Positions 49,179 to 57,042 of a stretch of 64,000 bases of DNA are shown here, in pieces. The notes beneath the pieces are model-generated. The model saw nothing but the letters and a program-made list of their open reading frames with translations. It did no database searches and was not told where the DNA came from. This DNA comes from Candidatus Saccharimonadota bacterium (GTDB lineage Bacteria > Patescibacteriota > Saccharimonadia > Saccharimonadales > Saccharimonadaceae), in contig JAILQE010000006.1 of the NCBI GenBank assembly GCA_024699125.1, positions 1-64,000 on the forward strand, read 5' to 3'. The position numbers and the translations under genes are program-made. Every line of letters starts with the position of its first letter. Position 1 is the first letter of the stretch.

Positions 49179-50564
49179 ATGAGTAGAATCTTAGTGATGG
49201 GCAATATTTTGAAGGACGTTTATCTGAATCTTGATGAGCGCACCGCAAAATTTGAGACCGATCGCGAGGGGACCAAATGGCTAAATCTGAGCTTTGATGC
49301 CAGTGATTATCACTTTTACCGCCGCAATAGTAGCTATGGCGGCGCCGCCGTGTCGCTTGAGGTGCTAAAAAAGCTTGGCCACGAGGTCAAAATTATGGGT
49401 TCTGACCTTGATCTTAACAACGATGGGCTATTTTCTAGGCAAGCGCCGAGCGTTTACCGCTATATTTTGGTGGCGGACGATTCCCAAATCGCCTACTTTA
49501 CCCCTAGTCTGGTTTCGACTACCAATTTTATCGCCCCAACTGAGCCAACCGATTACCTTTATATCGACCGCTCAGTTGAACTAACAGAGAGCGTTGCCAA
49601 AGAAATTGAGAGCTTTTTGATTAGCACGCCAACCGTAAAACTAGTGATTTACCTCAAGAAAACCGAGCATTTCCACGAAAGGCGCCTGCTTTCGCGTGCT
49701 GAATTGGTGTTTGCGGAAGAAAAAACCGATTTGGTATCTGATGACAAGCTGGTTCTCATTAACGAAAAGTTTTTGCGTTATCGTGATTTATCTGAGCCAA
49801 TCACTTTAATGCGCCCCGATCTTGCTACCCATCTTTCCTTGTATTCTACCGCGTCGGCTACGATTTTTGGCGCCTTTGCCCTAGGTAAACCAATGGCCGA
49901 GGCTCTGAAACTGGCGCACGCGAACGTTGAAAATTCCCAACTTGATAAAACTTTGGATCTCGCCCAGATGGAAGAATTAGCCGCAAATTACGGGGGTGGT
50001 GGTGCCGATCTAGAACTCATAGCTAAAAGCTTGCTGATTGGTAGCAAAGGCATCTTTGACCTATCTGAGGCGGCGACCGAGCAAAAAGATCATTTTGTGC
50101 TGAATGGCATCGCTGATAACTTTATCAATCGCCAAGATTACTACAGCAATTTACTCATGTCTACTCCACTTAGTGAAAAATACAACGGCGCTGCGCTTAC
50201 TGAGGAGGCAGCTAGCCAATTTACCGATGATGGCCGCAATTTTCTTGATTTTCTCACCGATAACCGTGTGATGCCTGGCATCGTAATTGTAGGCGAAGTA
50301 AACGAAGATGAATGCAAAAAATTTGTTAGTATGTTCCGCCAGTGGAAACAAATGGGCGTGGGCTTTTTGAAATGGAATCTGCCAGCTGAAGGCGACCGCA
50401 CGGAATTAATCAAAAACGCTACTAAATTTGCGCGTTGTGCCCTGACCGCCGGTTTGGTACCGGTAATCGACACTACAAAACGTCCGGAAAACCATCTAGA
50501 CCACAAAGTAATTGATAGTTTGGCCGAAAACGACCTTAACTTAAAAGCTTGTATCGTGCTTTAA
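49179..50564 (+). CDS. Degenerate PfkB-like kinase fused to truncated class I aldolase-like domain
   Basis: 461 residues. Residues 1-265 follow the ribokinase/PfkB fold: SYGGAAVSLEVLKKLGHEV is the first signature, but the DTxGAGD loop is STASATIF (223-230), so the catalytic Asp is gone. Residues 280-461 match class I fructose-bisphosphate aldolase: GSKGIFDLSEA (for GKGILAADES), NRQDYYSNLL, TDDGRNFLDFL, MPGIVIVGEV (Lys of GIKVD lost), VGFLKW (Lys398 kept), NATKFAR and GLVPVID; the chain ends before the Schiff-base Lys. Both active sites look dead. Start 49179 is six bases after TATAAT; a TTG two codons upstream is inside that spacing. Perhaps a regulatory scaffold. Confidence 0.7.
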   Translation: MSRILVMGNILKDVYLNLDERTAKFETDREGTKWLNLSFDASDYHFYRRNSSYGGAAVSLEVLKKLGHEVKIMGSDLDLNNDGLFSRQAPSVYRYILVADDSQIAYFTPSLVSTTNFIAPTEPTDYLYIDRSVELTESVAKEIESFLISTPTVKLVIYLKKTEHFHERRLLSRAELVFAEEKTDLVSDDKLVLINEKFLRYRDLSEPITLMRPDLATHLSLYSTASATIFGAFALGKPMAEALKLAHANVENSQLDKTLDLAQMEELAANYGGGGADLELIAKSLLIGSKGIFDLSEAATEQKDHFVLNGIADNFINRQDYYSNLLMSTPLSEKYNGAALTEEAASQFTDDGRNFLDFLTDNRVMPGIVIVGEVNEDECKKFVSMFRQWKQMGVGFLKWNLPAEGDRTELIKNATKFARCALTAGLVPVIDTTKRPENHLDHKVIDSLAENDLNLKACIVL

Positions 50565-50565
50565 C

Positions 50566-50595
50566 AAAAAACCGGCCTTTTAGGCCGGCTTTTTT
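50566..50595. terminator. Terminator between converging genes
   Basis: CCGGCC (50572-50577) / GGCCGG (50583-50588), A-run before, T-run after (50590-50595), between the fusion gene and rplY. Confidence 0.85.
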
Positions 50596-50606
50596 GACTG
50601 TTTTTA

Positions 50607-51296
50607 TTATTCAGCAGGAGTTTCAGAAGCTTCTTCTTCTGGTTTTTGACCGTTGTCAGAAGGAACATCAGCAGCGTCCACAGTTTCTTCAGCGGCAGCG
50701 GCTTCTTCGGCTTCACGAGCGGCAGCTTCGGCAGCTGGGTCGTAAACAGAGATCACAACTTGTTCTTTGTCGAGCTCTTTGTTGGCAAATTCTACGCCAG
50801 CAGGAAGCACGATGTCGGCAACGGTAAGTTTGTCATCGGCAGAAACGAGCTTAGAGGCATCGAGTTCGATTTCAGATGGAAGATCAGATGGTTTAGCTTT
50901 GATGTCGATTTCTTCCATAGCTTTGTTGTACATGAAGTGATAAAGTTTGGAAGCATCGGATTCACCAAAGCCTTTGATAACGATTGGGGTGGTTGCTTCA
51001 ACCACTTCGTTGGCGGAAATAGCTTGGAATTCGATGTTGATGATGCGGCGAGAAACGGCATCAAGATTAACGTCTTTTACGATGGCAAGTTGTCTTTTGC
51101 CGTCAATAGTTAGATCGATTGGTGAGTGGTAACCGGCTTTTTCAAGCACCTTTTCGGTGGCTACGTATTCAGAGCTAGCGAGAATTGGGGTTTTGCCGCC
51201 ATAAATAACAGATGGGATCAAACCTTTTTCACGCAAAGTTTTAGCTTTTTTACCGGTGAGTTCGCGTTTTTCAAGCGCTAATTTATATTCAGACAT
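50607..51296 (-). CDS. rplY: Ribosomal protein bL25 (CTC/TL5 type) with acidic tail
   Basis: 229 residues. N-terminal L25 beta-barrel (KLALEKRELTGKKAKTLREKGLIPSVIYG), QLAIVKDVNLDAVSRRIINIEFQAI, and the TL5 C-terminal domain (DLPSEIELDASKL, LTVADIVLP). The last 45 residues are Ala/Glu-rich, as in rplS of this window. L25 binds 5S rRNA. Shine-Dalgarno TAAGGAG precedes the ATG. Confidence 0.95.
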   Translation of the reverse strand: MSEYKLALEKRELTGKKAKTLREKGLIPSVIYGGKTPILASSEYVATEKVLEKAGYHSPIDLTIDGKRQLAIVKDVNLDAVSRRIINIEFQAISANEVVEATTPIVIKGFGESDASKLYHFMYNKAMEEIDIKAKPSDLPSEIELDASKLVSADDKLTVADIVLPAGVEFANKELDKEQVVISVYDPAAEAAAREAEEAAAAEETVDAADVPSDNGQKPEEEASETPAE

Positions 51297-51342
51297 TCTG
51301 TAACTCCTTAAAATTTGTTAATTATTATACATTATTTTGCCA

Positions 51343-51774
51343 TTATTGTAAATGTCGTACCTTGACCATGGCTGGGCGCAGGACCTCGTTTTCGTAATAA
51401 TAGCCAGGACGTAAGGTTTCGGCGACGACTTCTTTTTCCCCTTCGCCGTCTTCTACCGTGATGGCATCGTGCAGGTTTGGATTAAACTCGGCGCCAGGGG
51501 CGGAATTGATTTTTTGTAAATGTAGTTCGTCTAGAGTTTTTTGCAAAGATTTTTGTAAGGGGGCTAGTTCTGGGTAAGTGATAATGGCGCGGTCTAGATC
51601 GTCGAGCAAAGGTAATACTTTATACACGGTGGCGAGTTTTGTGGTACCGGCCAGGGCTTGCTTTTGAGCTTCTACCTGTTTGCGGTAGTTTTCGAAGTCG
51701 GCGCGGGTGCGTTGCAAATCGTTGATTAGCTCGGCGACTTTGGCTTCGGCCTCGGTTTTGTCTTTTTTGATCAT
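51343..51774 (-). CDS. grpE: Nucleotide exchange factor GrpE
   Basis: 143 residues. The long N-terminal helix is shortened, but DFENYRKQVEAQK, VLPLLDDLDRAI, INSAPGAEFNPNLHDAI and the beta-wing GYYYENEVLRPAMVKV are typical GrpE. It exchanges ADP on DnaK. Overlaps hrcA by four bases; GGAGG lies just upstream of the ATG. Confidence 0.94.
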   Translation of the reverse strand: MIKKDKTEAEAKVAELINDLQRTRADFENYRKQVEAQKQALAGTTKLATVYKVLPLLDDLDRAIITYPELAPLQKSLQKTLDELHLQKINSAPGAEFNPNLHDAITVEDGEGEKEVVAETLRPGYYYENEVLRPAMVKVRHLQ

Positions 51775-52487
51775 AATGTTTCCTCCAACATATTACCGGC
51801 TCGGCGCACAAGCGACATCACGCGTAGATAGTTTTGGCGGGTTGGACCCAGCACGCCGATATAACTTTTATCTGAAAATGGTGAACGGAATTTAGAAATG
51901 ATGAGCGACACTTCGGAGTTTTTGCCGATTGGGTTTTCATGACCAATAAAGATATTGAGTGGCTCGCCCGGAGCGGCTTCGCGAAGCCATGGTTCTAAGT
52001 TATCGAGAAGTTTAGCTACAGCCTGCACGCGAGTGGTGTCTAGAAATTCTGGTTGAGTAAAGAGGCGTGAAATACCAGAAAGATAAAGTTGGTCGCCAAT
52101 GGTAGCAAGGCCAAGGTTGCCAGTGAGCTCGGCGAGTGAATCCACGGCGCCGCGGATGGCGGCATCGGCACGAGATTGAGAATTGACGCGGACTTCGAGC
52201 ACGTGAGCGCTGCGGTTAAAGGATGGTTCTTCTTCTATGGACTGCTCACGGTGCTCCAAATTATTGACATAAAAACGGTAGCCCGCATCGGTTGGTACAC
52301 GGCCGGCCGAGGTGTGTGGTTGAGCGATAAAGCCTAGGGCTTCGAGCTTAGCCATTTCGGCGCGAATCGTCGCGGACGAAACATTAAAAAGTTTAGCCAG
52401 AGTGACGCTACCAACCGGCGAAGCGGTTTCGGCGTACTCTTCAATAATTGAACAAAGAATTTCTTGTTGGCGAGGAGTGATTTCCAT
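51771..52487 (-). CDS. hrcA: Heat-shock repressor HrcA
   Basis: 238 residues (usually about 340). N-terminal winged helix ITPRQQEILCSIIEEYAETASPVGS and SSATIRAEMAKLEALGFI, then the HTSAGRVPTDAGYRFYV hallmark, and C-terminal GPTRQNYLRVMSLV. The middle dimerisation domain is shortened. HrcA represses through CIRCE; an operator lies over its own promoter. Start 52487, six bases after TATAAT (52494-52499); the frame upstream crosses the promoter and operator. Confidence 0.93.
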   Translation of the reverse strand: MEITPRQQEILCSIIEEYAETASPVGSVTLAKLFNVSSATIRAEMAKLEALGFIAQPHTSAGRVPTDAGYRFYVNNLEHREQSIEEEPSFNRSAHVLEVRVNSQSRADAAIRGAVDSLAELTGNLGLATIGDQLYLSGISRLFTQPEFLDTTRVQAVAKLLDNLEPWLREAAPGEPLNIFIGHENPIGKNSEVSLIISKFRSPFSDKSYIGVLGPTRQNYLRVMSLVRRAGNMLEETL

Positions 52488-52504
52488 GCTTATATTATAT
52501 AAAA

Positions 52505-52531
52505 TTAGCAGTAAAAAGGCAAGAGTGCTAA
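52505..52531. promoter_or_regulatory. CIRCE operator upstream of hrcA
   Basis: TTAGCAGTA, nine bases, GAGTGCTAA: right arm perfect, left arm with two changes from TTAGCACTC. Covers the -35 region of the hrcA promoter and could also influence the divergent kinase gene at 52568. Confidence 0.85.
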
Positions 52532-52567
52532 TCCCCTGCTTCATGGGGTTTGTGTTATAATTTTAGT

Positions 52568-53179
52568 ATGGAAGAAAAACTGATAAAAATTAGAGATTGG
52601 CTCGGTACTGGGTCTATTAATATTTTTGGTTTACCAATGTCTGGCAAAGATACGCAGGGCGTGCGCCTCGCTGAGGCCCTTGGGGCAAAATTCTTGTCAT
52701 CTGGTTTAATTATTCGCGCCATGGAAGCTGAAACCCGCAAAAATCTTTCGGGTAGTGGCGAATTGATCCCAACTGATACCTTCTTTGAATGGGTTTTGCC
52801 ATACTTTAGCCGCACCGATCTTAAAGGCTATCCTTTGGTGCTTTCCTCAATTGGCCGCTGGTATGGCGAAGAGAACGCCGTGATGAATGCCGCCGCCGAT
52901 GGTGATCACCCAATCAAGGCCGTGGTAATTCTAAACATTTCCGAAGCTGATGTGATGAATCGTTTTGAAGAATCCAAGATTTTGAATGACCGTGGCATGC
53001 GCCGCGACGATGCCAACGAAAACATTTTTGAAAAGCGCCTATTAGAGTTTCGCCAAAAAACTTTGCCAGTTCTAAAACATTACAGAGATCTTGGCATGCT
53101 CGTTGAGGTTAACGGCGATCAAAGCCGTGACGAGGTATTTGCCGAACTCGTTGAAAAACTTTCCCAAAAAGCTTCTTAA
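52568..53179 (+). CDS. Adenylate-kinase-like nucleoside monophosphate kinase
   Basis: 203 residues. P-loop IFGLPMSGKDTQG (for GGPGSGKGTQ), the NMP-binding SSGLIIRAMEAE, and a C-terminal RRDDANENIFEKRLLEFRQK with TLPVLKHYRDLG are in adenylate kinase order. The LID domain is short and lacks zinc cysteines. Likely an AMP/dNMP kinase; the Asp replacing Gly in the P-loop is unusual. Leaderless start: TATAAT 52556-52561. Its 3' end overlaps the convergent surface-protein gene by 71 bases. Confidence 0.75.
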   Translation: MEEKLIKIRDWLGTGSINIFGLPMSGKDTQGVRLAEALGAKFLSSGLIIRAMEAETRKNLSGSGELIPTDTFFEWVLPYFSRTDLKGYPLVLSSIGRWYGEENAVMNAAADGDHPIKAVVILNISEADVMNRFEESKILNDRGMRRDDANENIFEKRLLEFRQKTLPVLKHYRDLGMLVEVNGDQSRDEVFAELVEKLSQKAS

Positions 53180-54512
53180 TTTCGAATCTAAATTCAAAGA
53201 TAATGAGCCCTAACGCCAGGGCGATGATGCCCAGCACTGCGTAAAGCGCGGTAAAATTAGTGGTTTTTGGTTCGTCATCCGACAGTGATAGCGCCGTGGG
53301 ATACTCGGCTCCGGTGTTGTTCTCAATGATTTTACAGCGCCCAGTGAGCGGGTTGAGATATTTCCCTTCTGGGCAGGTCTTGGTTGCCGCGGCCGTTGTT
53401 TTAGTGGTAGTTTCTTTAACGCAATTGCCGGTTTTTTCATTGATTACTTTTCCTTCCTCGCAGTTGCGATATTTTTGATAAATGTTGGCCGCGCCCGGCG
53501 TGATGTTGTATGTGGTCTGATATTCTTCGCCAATTCTAGCATACGAGGTCGCCTTCTTTTGTCCGGTTGGGTACGTGAGACTAGCCGCCACTGAGCCATC
53601 TTCATCAATTACCTCGATTAGATTAGAACGAATCGGGTTTTTGGTGAGTGCAAAATCCAAAAGTTCACGCACAAAATATCCTTCTGGCGCAACTGTGCCA
53701 ACAAGTGGATAAAACTTGTTTTTATATTTGATCTCACAACCATCTAAAACTATCGATTCCTTGGTTGGGTTATAAAACTCAATGAATTGTTCCGATTGGT
53801 CTGATTCGTAATAGGTATATATTTCAGAAAACTCTAGCCCGCCGCAATGCGGCGCCGGCGCCGGCTCGGGCTCGCTTTTTGGTATTAACTCAAAATCGGC
53901 CGGTTCGGGTTCTGGAGTGGTTTCGGGTTCCGGATCTAGCAAATCTATTTGGTAATTCCCCAGCCCATACACTGGTTCGTATGTTTCTAAGTGCAAGAAC
54001 CCATTAGTCTCAGCATCGCGCACTAATGTTGTAGGATTTGAAGACTTGAACTCGGCTAAACAATTTTCCTTACTATTCCAACAGACACTATCAATAATTG
54101 TTTCGCCACTAGTTAGCATGAGCGGGCCGGCTTTAAGGGCCAGGGTTTTGGAGTAGGTTAGATTAGCTAGCTCGCTGCCGGACGAGCTAGCCAAACGAAG
54201 GAGTATGCTCTCGCCGGTCATCCAACTGCCTTCTGGAAACTCATACAAAATGACGGAGTTCCCGCTGGAGTTAGTGTAGCTGAGGACAAAGCCAGCGAGC
54301 GAAAGTGAAGGGCTGTCGGGAGATTTGCCAAGTTCGATAAACTCTCCCACATTTGCTTCGCCATCAATCGTGTAGCCTGGGTTGATGGCTTTAATATAAA
54401 CTTCCGGTAACAAAAATGGCTCAGTGGATTCTTCAAATGCCATTGTTTGGTGTAAGAATCCGGCCGAGCCAAGCGCGATTACAACTACTGAAATTATAAA
54501 AAACTTTTTCAT
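53109..54512 (-). CDS. Surface protein with two lamin-tail-like domains
   Basis: 467 residues. Signal peptide (KKFFIISVVVIALGSAGF), a first lamin-tail-like domain (about 30-190: NVGEFIELGKSPD, SLAGFVLSYTNSSG), a Pro/Glu linker, a second such domain (about 215-340: EQFIEFYNPTKESIVLDGCEIKY is its hallmark region), two cysteine modules (CEEGKVINEKTGNC and CPEGKYLNPLTGRC), one membrane helix near 425-445 and a basic tail. Topology: exported domains with C-terminal anchor. The cysteine module is also seen at the base of the 1600-residue protein. Likely adhesive or structural. Confidence 0.72.
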   Translation of the reverse strand: MKKFFIISVVVIALGSAGFLHQTMAFEESTEPFLLPEVYIKAINPGYTIDGEANVGEFIELGKSPDSPSLSLAGFVLSYTNSSGNSVILYEFPEGSWMTGESILLRLASSSGSELANLTYSKTLALKAGPLMLTSGETIIDSVCWNSKENCLAEFKSSNPTTLVRDAETNGFLHLETYEPVYGLGNYQIDLLDPEPETTPEPEPADFELIPKSEPEPAPAPHCGGLEFSEIYTYYESDQSEQFIEFYNPTKESIVLDGCEIKYKNKFYPLVGTVAPEGYFVRELLDFALTKNPIRSNLIEVIDEDGSVAASLTYPTGQKKATSYARIGEEYQTTYNITPGAANIYQKYRNCEEGKVINEKTGNCVKETTTKTTAAATKTCPEGKYLNPLTGRCKIIENNTGAEYPTALSLSDDEPKTTNFTALYAVLGIIALALGLIIFEFRFEIKKLFGKVFQRVRQIPRHGFDRR

Positions 54513-54571
54513 GCCCTCAAGCTAACAGAACCACCCTGGAAATACAACCCCCTCCATGCTATAATTTAAGT

Positions 54572-55246
54572 ATGAGCGTCTTCACCTCTTTGGGAATTTT
54601 GTTAATGGTTGCGCTTATTCAGGGTACCCTGCAACTCGCGCCGGGTGTTTTTGCGTATTTTTATCATTACGCTATTGGTAAACATTCGTTTAAAAAAGCA
54701 CATCTGCTTAGCCCGTTTTTCATTCTTGGTATCATTTTCACTAATGCTCTAATTTTTGTAACTGTCGCTTCACTTATCACCGACTCCGAAATCCTGCGCG
54801 CCGTGATGGCAGGGATTTTTGTAGCCCTCGCCGTGGTGGGTGGCGTATTTTATTATCGCCAAGGTTCCGGTTCAAGACTTTACACTCCACGCAAGCTCGC
54901 TAGTGCTTTGCTAAGTGGCGCCAGAAATGCGAGTAGTGCGCATGAAGCGTTCCTACTTGGCATCGTGACTGGTTTTTCAGAAGTTTTATTTACTGTACCA
55001 CTTGCCATTATGGTAGTTCTTCAGGTACGCACTTTTGAATCGCCGATTATTCAAGTTGGTTTAATTTCACTCGATGTTTTTCTAACCATTGTGCCGTTTA
55101 TTGTAATCGCTATTATGTTTCGCACTGGCGGTAACCTCGCCGACATCGAACGCATGCGCGTTCGTAACAAAGGTTTTTATCGTTTGATGCTTTGTTTCTT
55201 GTTTCTTCTGCTTGCCGCCGGACTTTATAACTTTGGAATTATTTAA
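54572..55246 (+). CDS. Six-TM membrane protein (LysE/DsbD-like topology)
   Basis: 224 residues with six hydrophobic segments: ALIQGTLQLAPGVFAYFY, AHLLSPFFILGIIFTNALIFV, AVMAGIFVALAVVGGVF, then after a basic loop FLLGIVTGFSEVLFTVPLAIMVV, VGLISLDVFLTIVPFIVIAIMF and LMLCFLFLLLAAGLYNF. Two similar three-helix halves suggest a transporter of the LysE/cadmium-resistance class, but signature prolines are weak. Leaderless start after TATAAT (54560-54565). Directly followed by the next gene without a gap. Confidence 0.6.
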   Translation: MSVFTSLGILLMVALIQGTLQLAPGVFAYFYHYAIGKHSFKKAHLLSPFFILGIIFTNALIFVTVASLITDSEILRAVMAGIFVALAVVGGVFYYRQGSGSRLYTPRKLASALLSGARNASSAHEAFLLGIVTGFSEVLFTVPLAIMVVLQVRTFESPIIQVGLISLDVFLTIVPFIVIAIMFRTGGNLADIERMRVRNKGFYRLMLCFLFLLLAAGLYNFGII

Positions 55247-55486
55247 ATGAAAACTTTTAATGAAAAAGCACTCAAAAAAGATTTACTAATCAACGCGAAA
55301 GCGCTCGGTATTCCAAGCGGTGCAGCCAGAACATTTGCCGACAAGATCGTAAAAAATGTTAGTAAAACTTTGAAGAATAAAAAAATCATAACAGAAAGCG
55401 ATTTAAATCGCGCCGTTTTAAAGGAGCTCAACGTCTATAATGCTGATTTAGCTTATGTTTATGAAAACCGTGATAAAATAATATAA
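55247..55486 (+). CDS. Small conserved hypothetical protein
   Basis: 79 residues, helical and basic, no membrane segment. The ITESDLNRAVLKELNVYNAD region with AYVYENRDKII loosely recalls an ATP-cone ending, which is too weak to assign. Starts on the base after the transporter stop, 20 bases before the flavoprotein gene, so it belongs to the operon. Confidence 0.55.
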   Translation: MKTFNEKALKKDLLINAKALGIPSGAARTFADKIVKNVSKTLKNKKIITESDLNRAVLKELNVYNADLAYVYENRDKII

Positions 55487-55506
55487 GATAGTGGGAATAC
55501 AAATAT

Positions 55507-56883
55507 ATGGGAAAAAAATTAGATTTTGAATATATTGTAATCGGTAGCGGCCCAGCCGGTAGCGCGGTAGCTTTGACTTTGGCCAAGGCCCGCAAAAAAG
55601 TTGGCCTTATTGAGGGCAATAACTTTGGCGGCTCAAGCATCAACAATAGGAACGTACCATATATTGCAAGTCATAATCTTTCCCGCACTTATTTCAATTC
55701 CCAAAATGGTGCAAAGTTTGGTTTTTCAGATCTCGATTCTCACTTTAATTTCCTCTCAGCAAATTCTTGGCGCGACAAAATCCTAGCTAAGATTAGCGAC
55801 GAAACCAAAAAAGAATTTGAAGATGCAGGCATTACTTGTATTAAAGGCTATGCCAACTTACTCGATAGTAACACGGTGGCCGTAGGCGACAAGCAGTATG
55901 CCGCCGCACGCATTGTGCTTGCCACTGGCTCCCGCCCAATCGATGGCGGTATTACCGGCGCTGATAATGTTGACGTGTTGTACCCAGAAACCGCGCTTAA
56001 ACTCAAGCGCTTCCCTAAGGCTGTGGCTGTGGTGGGCGCTGGTACGAGCGGCTGTGAAATTGCTGAATACTTTAGCGAAATTGGTACCAAAGTTTTGTTG
56101 TTTGAAATGGCAGACAGAATTTTGCCACACGAAGACCAAGACGTTGGCAATTCTTTGGCTGAGTATTTCAAAAACGAACTCAAAATGATGGTTCTTACTG
56201 ATTCCCGTGTGGTGGCAGTCGAACAAGATAGCTTGAGCAAACGTGTGATCTTTATGAATAACGGTCGCGAGCGTATGGTGCGTGTTGACACTATTGTGCT
56301 CGCCGTTGGCTCAAAACCAACCCTAGACTTTGGTCTCGAAAACGCTGGTGTCAAATACAAGAACAGCGGCGTTATTGTAAATCGTGCTTTGCAAACTTCC
56401 GCTAAAAACATTTTTGCCGTTGGTGATATCTTGGGTGGCGAATCCTCAACTGAGCGCGCTAACTACCAAGGTATGTTCCTAGTTAAGAATTTAATCTCTC
56501 GCAACAAAAACATCCTGAGTTACAGCGGTTTTCCTCGCATTATTAGAACTTATCCAGAAGTCGTGGTAGTTGGTATGACTGAAGACGACATGGCAAAGCG
56601 CGACAAAAAATGCCGCAAAGCCGTGGTAAAACTTGCTGACGTGGTGTCTGGCAAAATCGAGAATGATAATTATGGTTTTGTAAAACTGCTTGCCGATAGC
56701 AATGACAAGATCATCGGTGCCACTATCGTTGCACCAAACGCTGAGTTGATGGCCGGCGAGCTTACTTTGGCCGTGCGTTATCATCTTTCTGCACTCGAAC
56801 TTGCTAGTGCCCCACATGTCATGGAAGCACCAAACATCGCAATTAAGCTTGCAGCGAAGCAATTAATTAGGAAAAAGAAATAG
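55507..56883 (+). CDS. Lipoamide-dehydrogenase-family flavoprotein lacking the redox disulfide
   Basis: 458 residues. FAD site IGSGPAGSAVALTLAKA, NAD site VVGAGTSGCEIAEYF, second FAD site FAVGDILGG and a C-terminal interface domain are all present. The active-site CXXXXC of GGTCLNVGC is GGSSINNRN here, so both cysteines (positions 44 and 49) are Ser and Asn; the C-terminal His-x-x-x-x-Glu dyad is also changed (APHVMEAP). It cannot act as a disulfide reductase. It may be an NAD(P)H oxidase, quinone reductase or diaphorase, or have a structural role. Third gene of the 54572 operon; length is normal, so it is not simply decaying. Confidence 0.8.
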   Translation: MGKKLDFEYIVIGSGPAGSAVALTLAKARKKVGLIEGNNFGGSSINNRNVPYIASHNLSRTYFNSQNGAKFGFSDLDSHFNFLSANSWRDKILAKISDETKKEFEDAGITCIKGYANLLDSNTVAVGDKQYAAARIVLATGSRPIDGGITGADNVDVLYPETALKLKRFPKAVAVVGAGTSGCEIAEYFSEIGTKVLLFEMADRILPHEDQDVGNSLAEYFKNELKMMVLTDSRVVAVEQDSLSKRVIFMNNGRERMVRVDTIVLAVGSKPTLDFGLENAGVKYKNSGVIVNRALQTSAKNIFAVGDILGGESSTERANYQGMFLVKNLISRNKNILSYSGFPRIIRTYPEVVVVGMTEDDMAKRDKKCRKAVVKLADVVSGKIENDNYGFVKLLADSNDKIIGATIVAPNAELMAGELTLAVRYHLSALELASAPHVMEAPNIAIKLAAKQLIRKKK

Positions 56884-56891
56884 TCCTAAAA

Positions 56892-56940
56892 CCAAAATTA
56901 GCGCTAATATTGGGGGGGCAATATTTAGCGCTAATTTTGG
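56892..56940 (-). terminator. 21-bp hairpin terminator at the tRNA-fMet 3' end
   Basis: Arms 56892-56912 and 56919-56940 around CCAAAATTAGCGCTAA and TATTG pair with one bulge; a six-G (minus: C) loop and, on minus, TTTTAGG after the stem. The right arm includes the encoded CCA of the tRNA. It also ends the plus-strand operon. Confidence 0.75.
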
Positions 56941-57014
56941 TTGCGGGGGTTCGATTTGAACGAACGACCTTTTGGTTATGAGCCAAACGAGCTACCAGGC
57001 TGCTCTACCCCGCG
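56938..57014 (-). tRNA. Initiator tRNA-fMet (anticodon CAT), CCA encoded
   Basis: Minus strand, 77 nt: CGCGGGG acceptor with the unpaired C1-A72 that marks initiators, D-arm AGCAGCCTGGTAGCT, anticodon loop CTCATAA, T-stem GTTCG/CGAAC, ACCA end. The anticodon stem is TTTGG/CCAAA, so only two of the three conserved G-C pairs next to the loop remain. Confidence 0.96.
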
Positions 57015-57042
57015 ACGTGTGATTATTATATCGCACTCTCGG

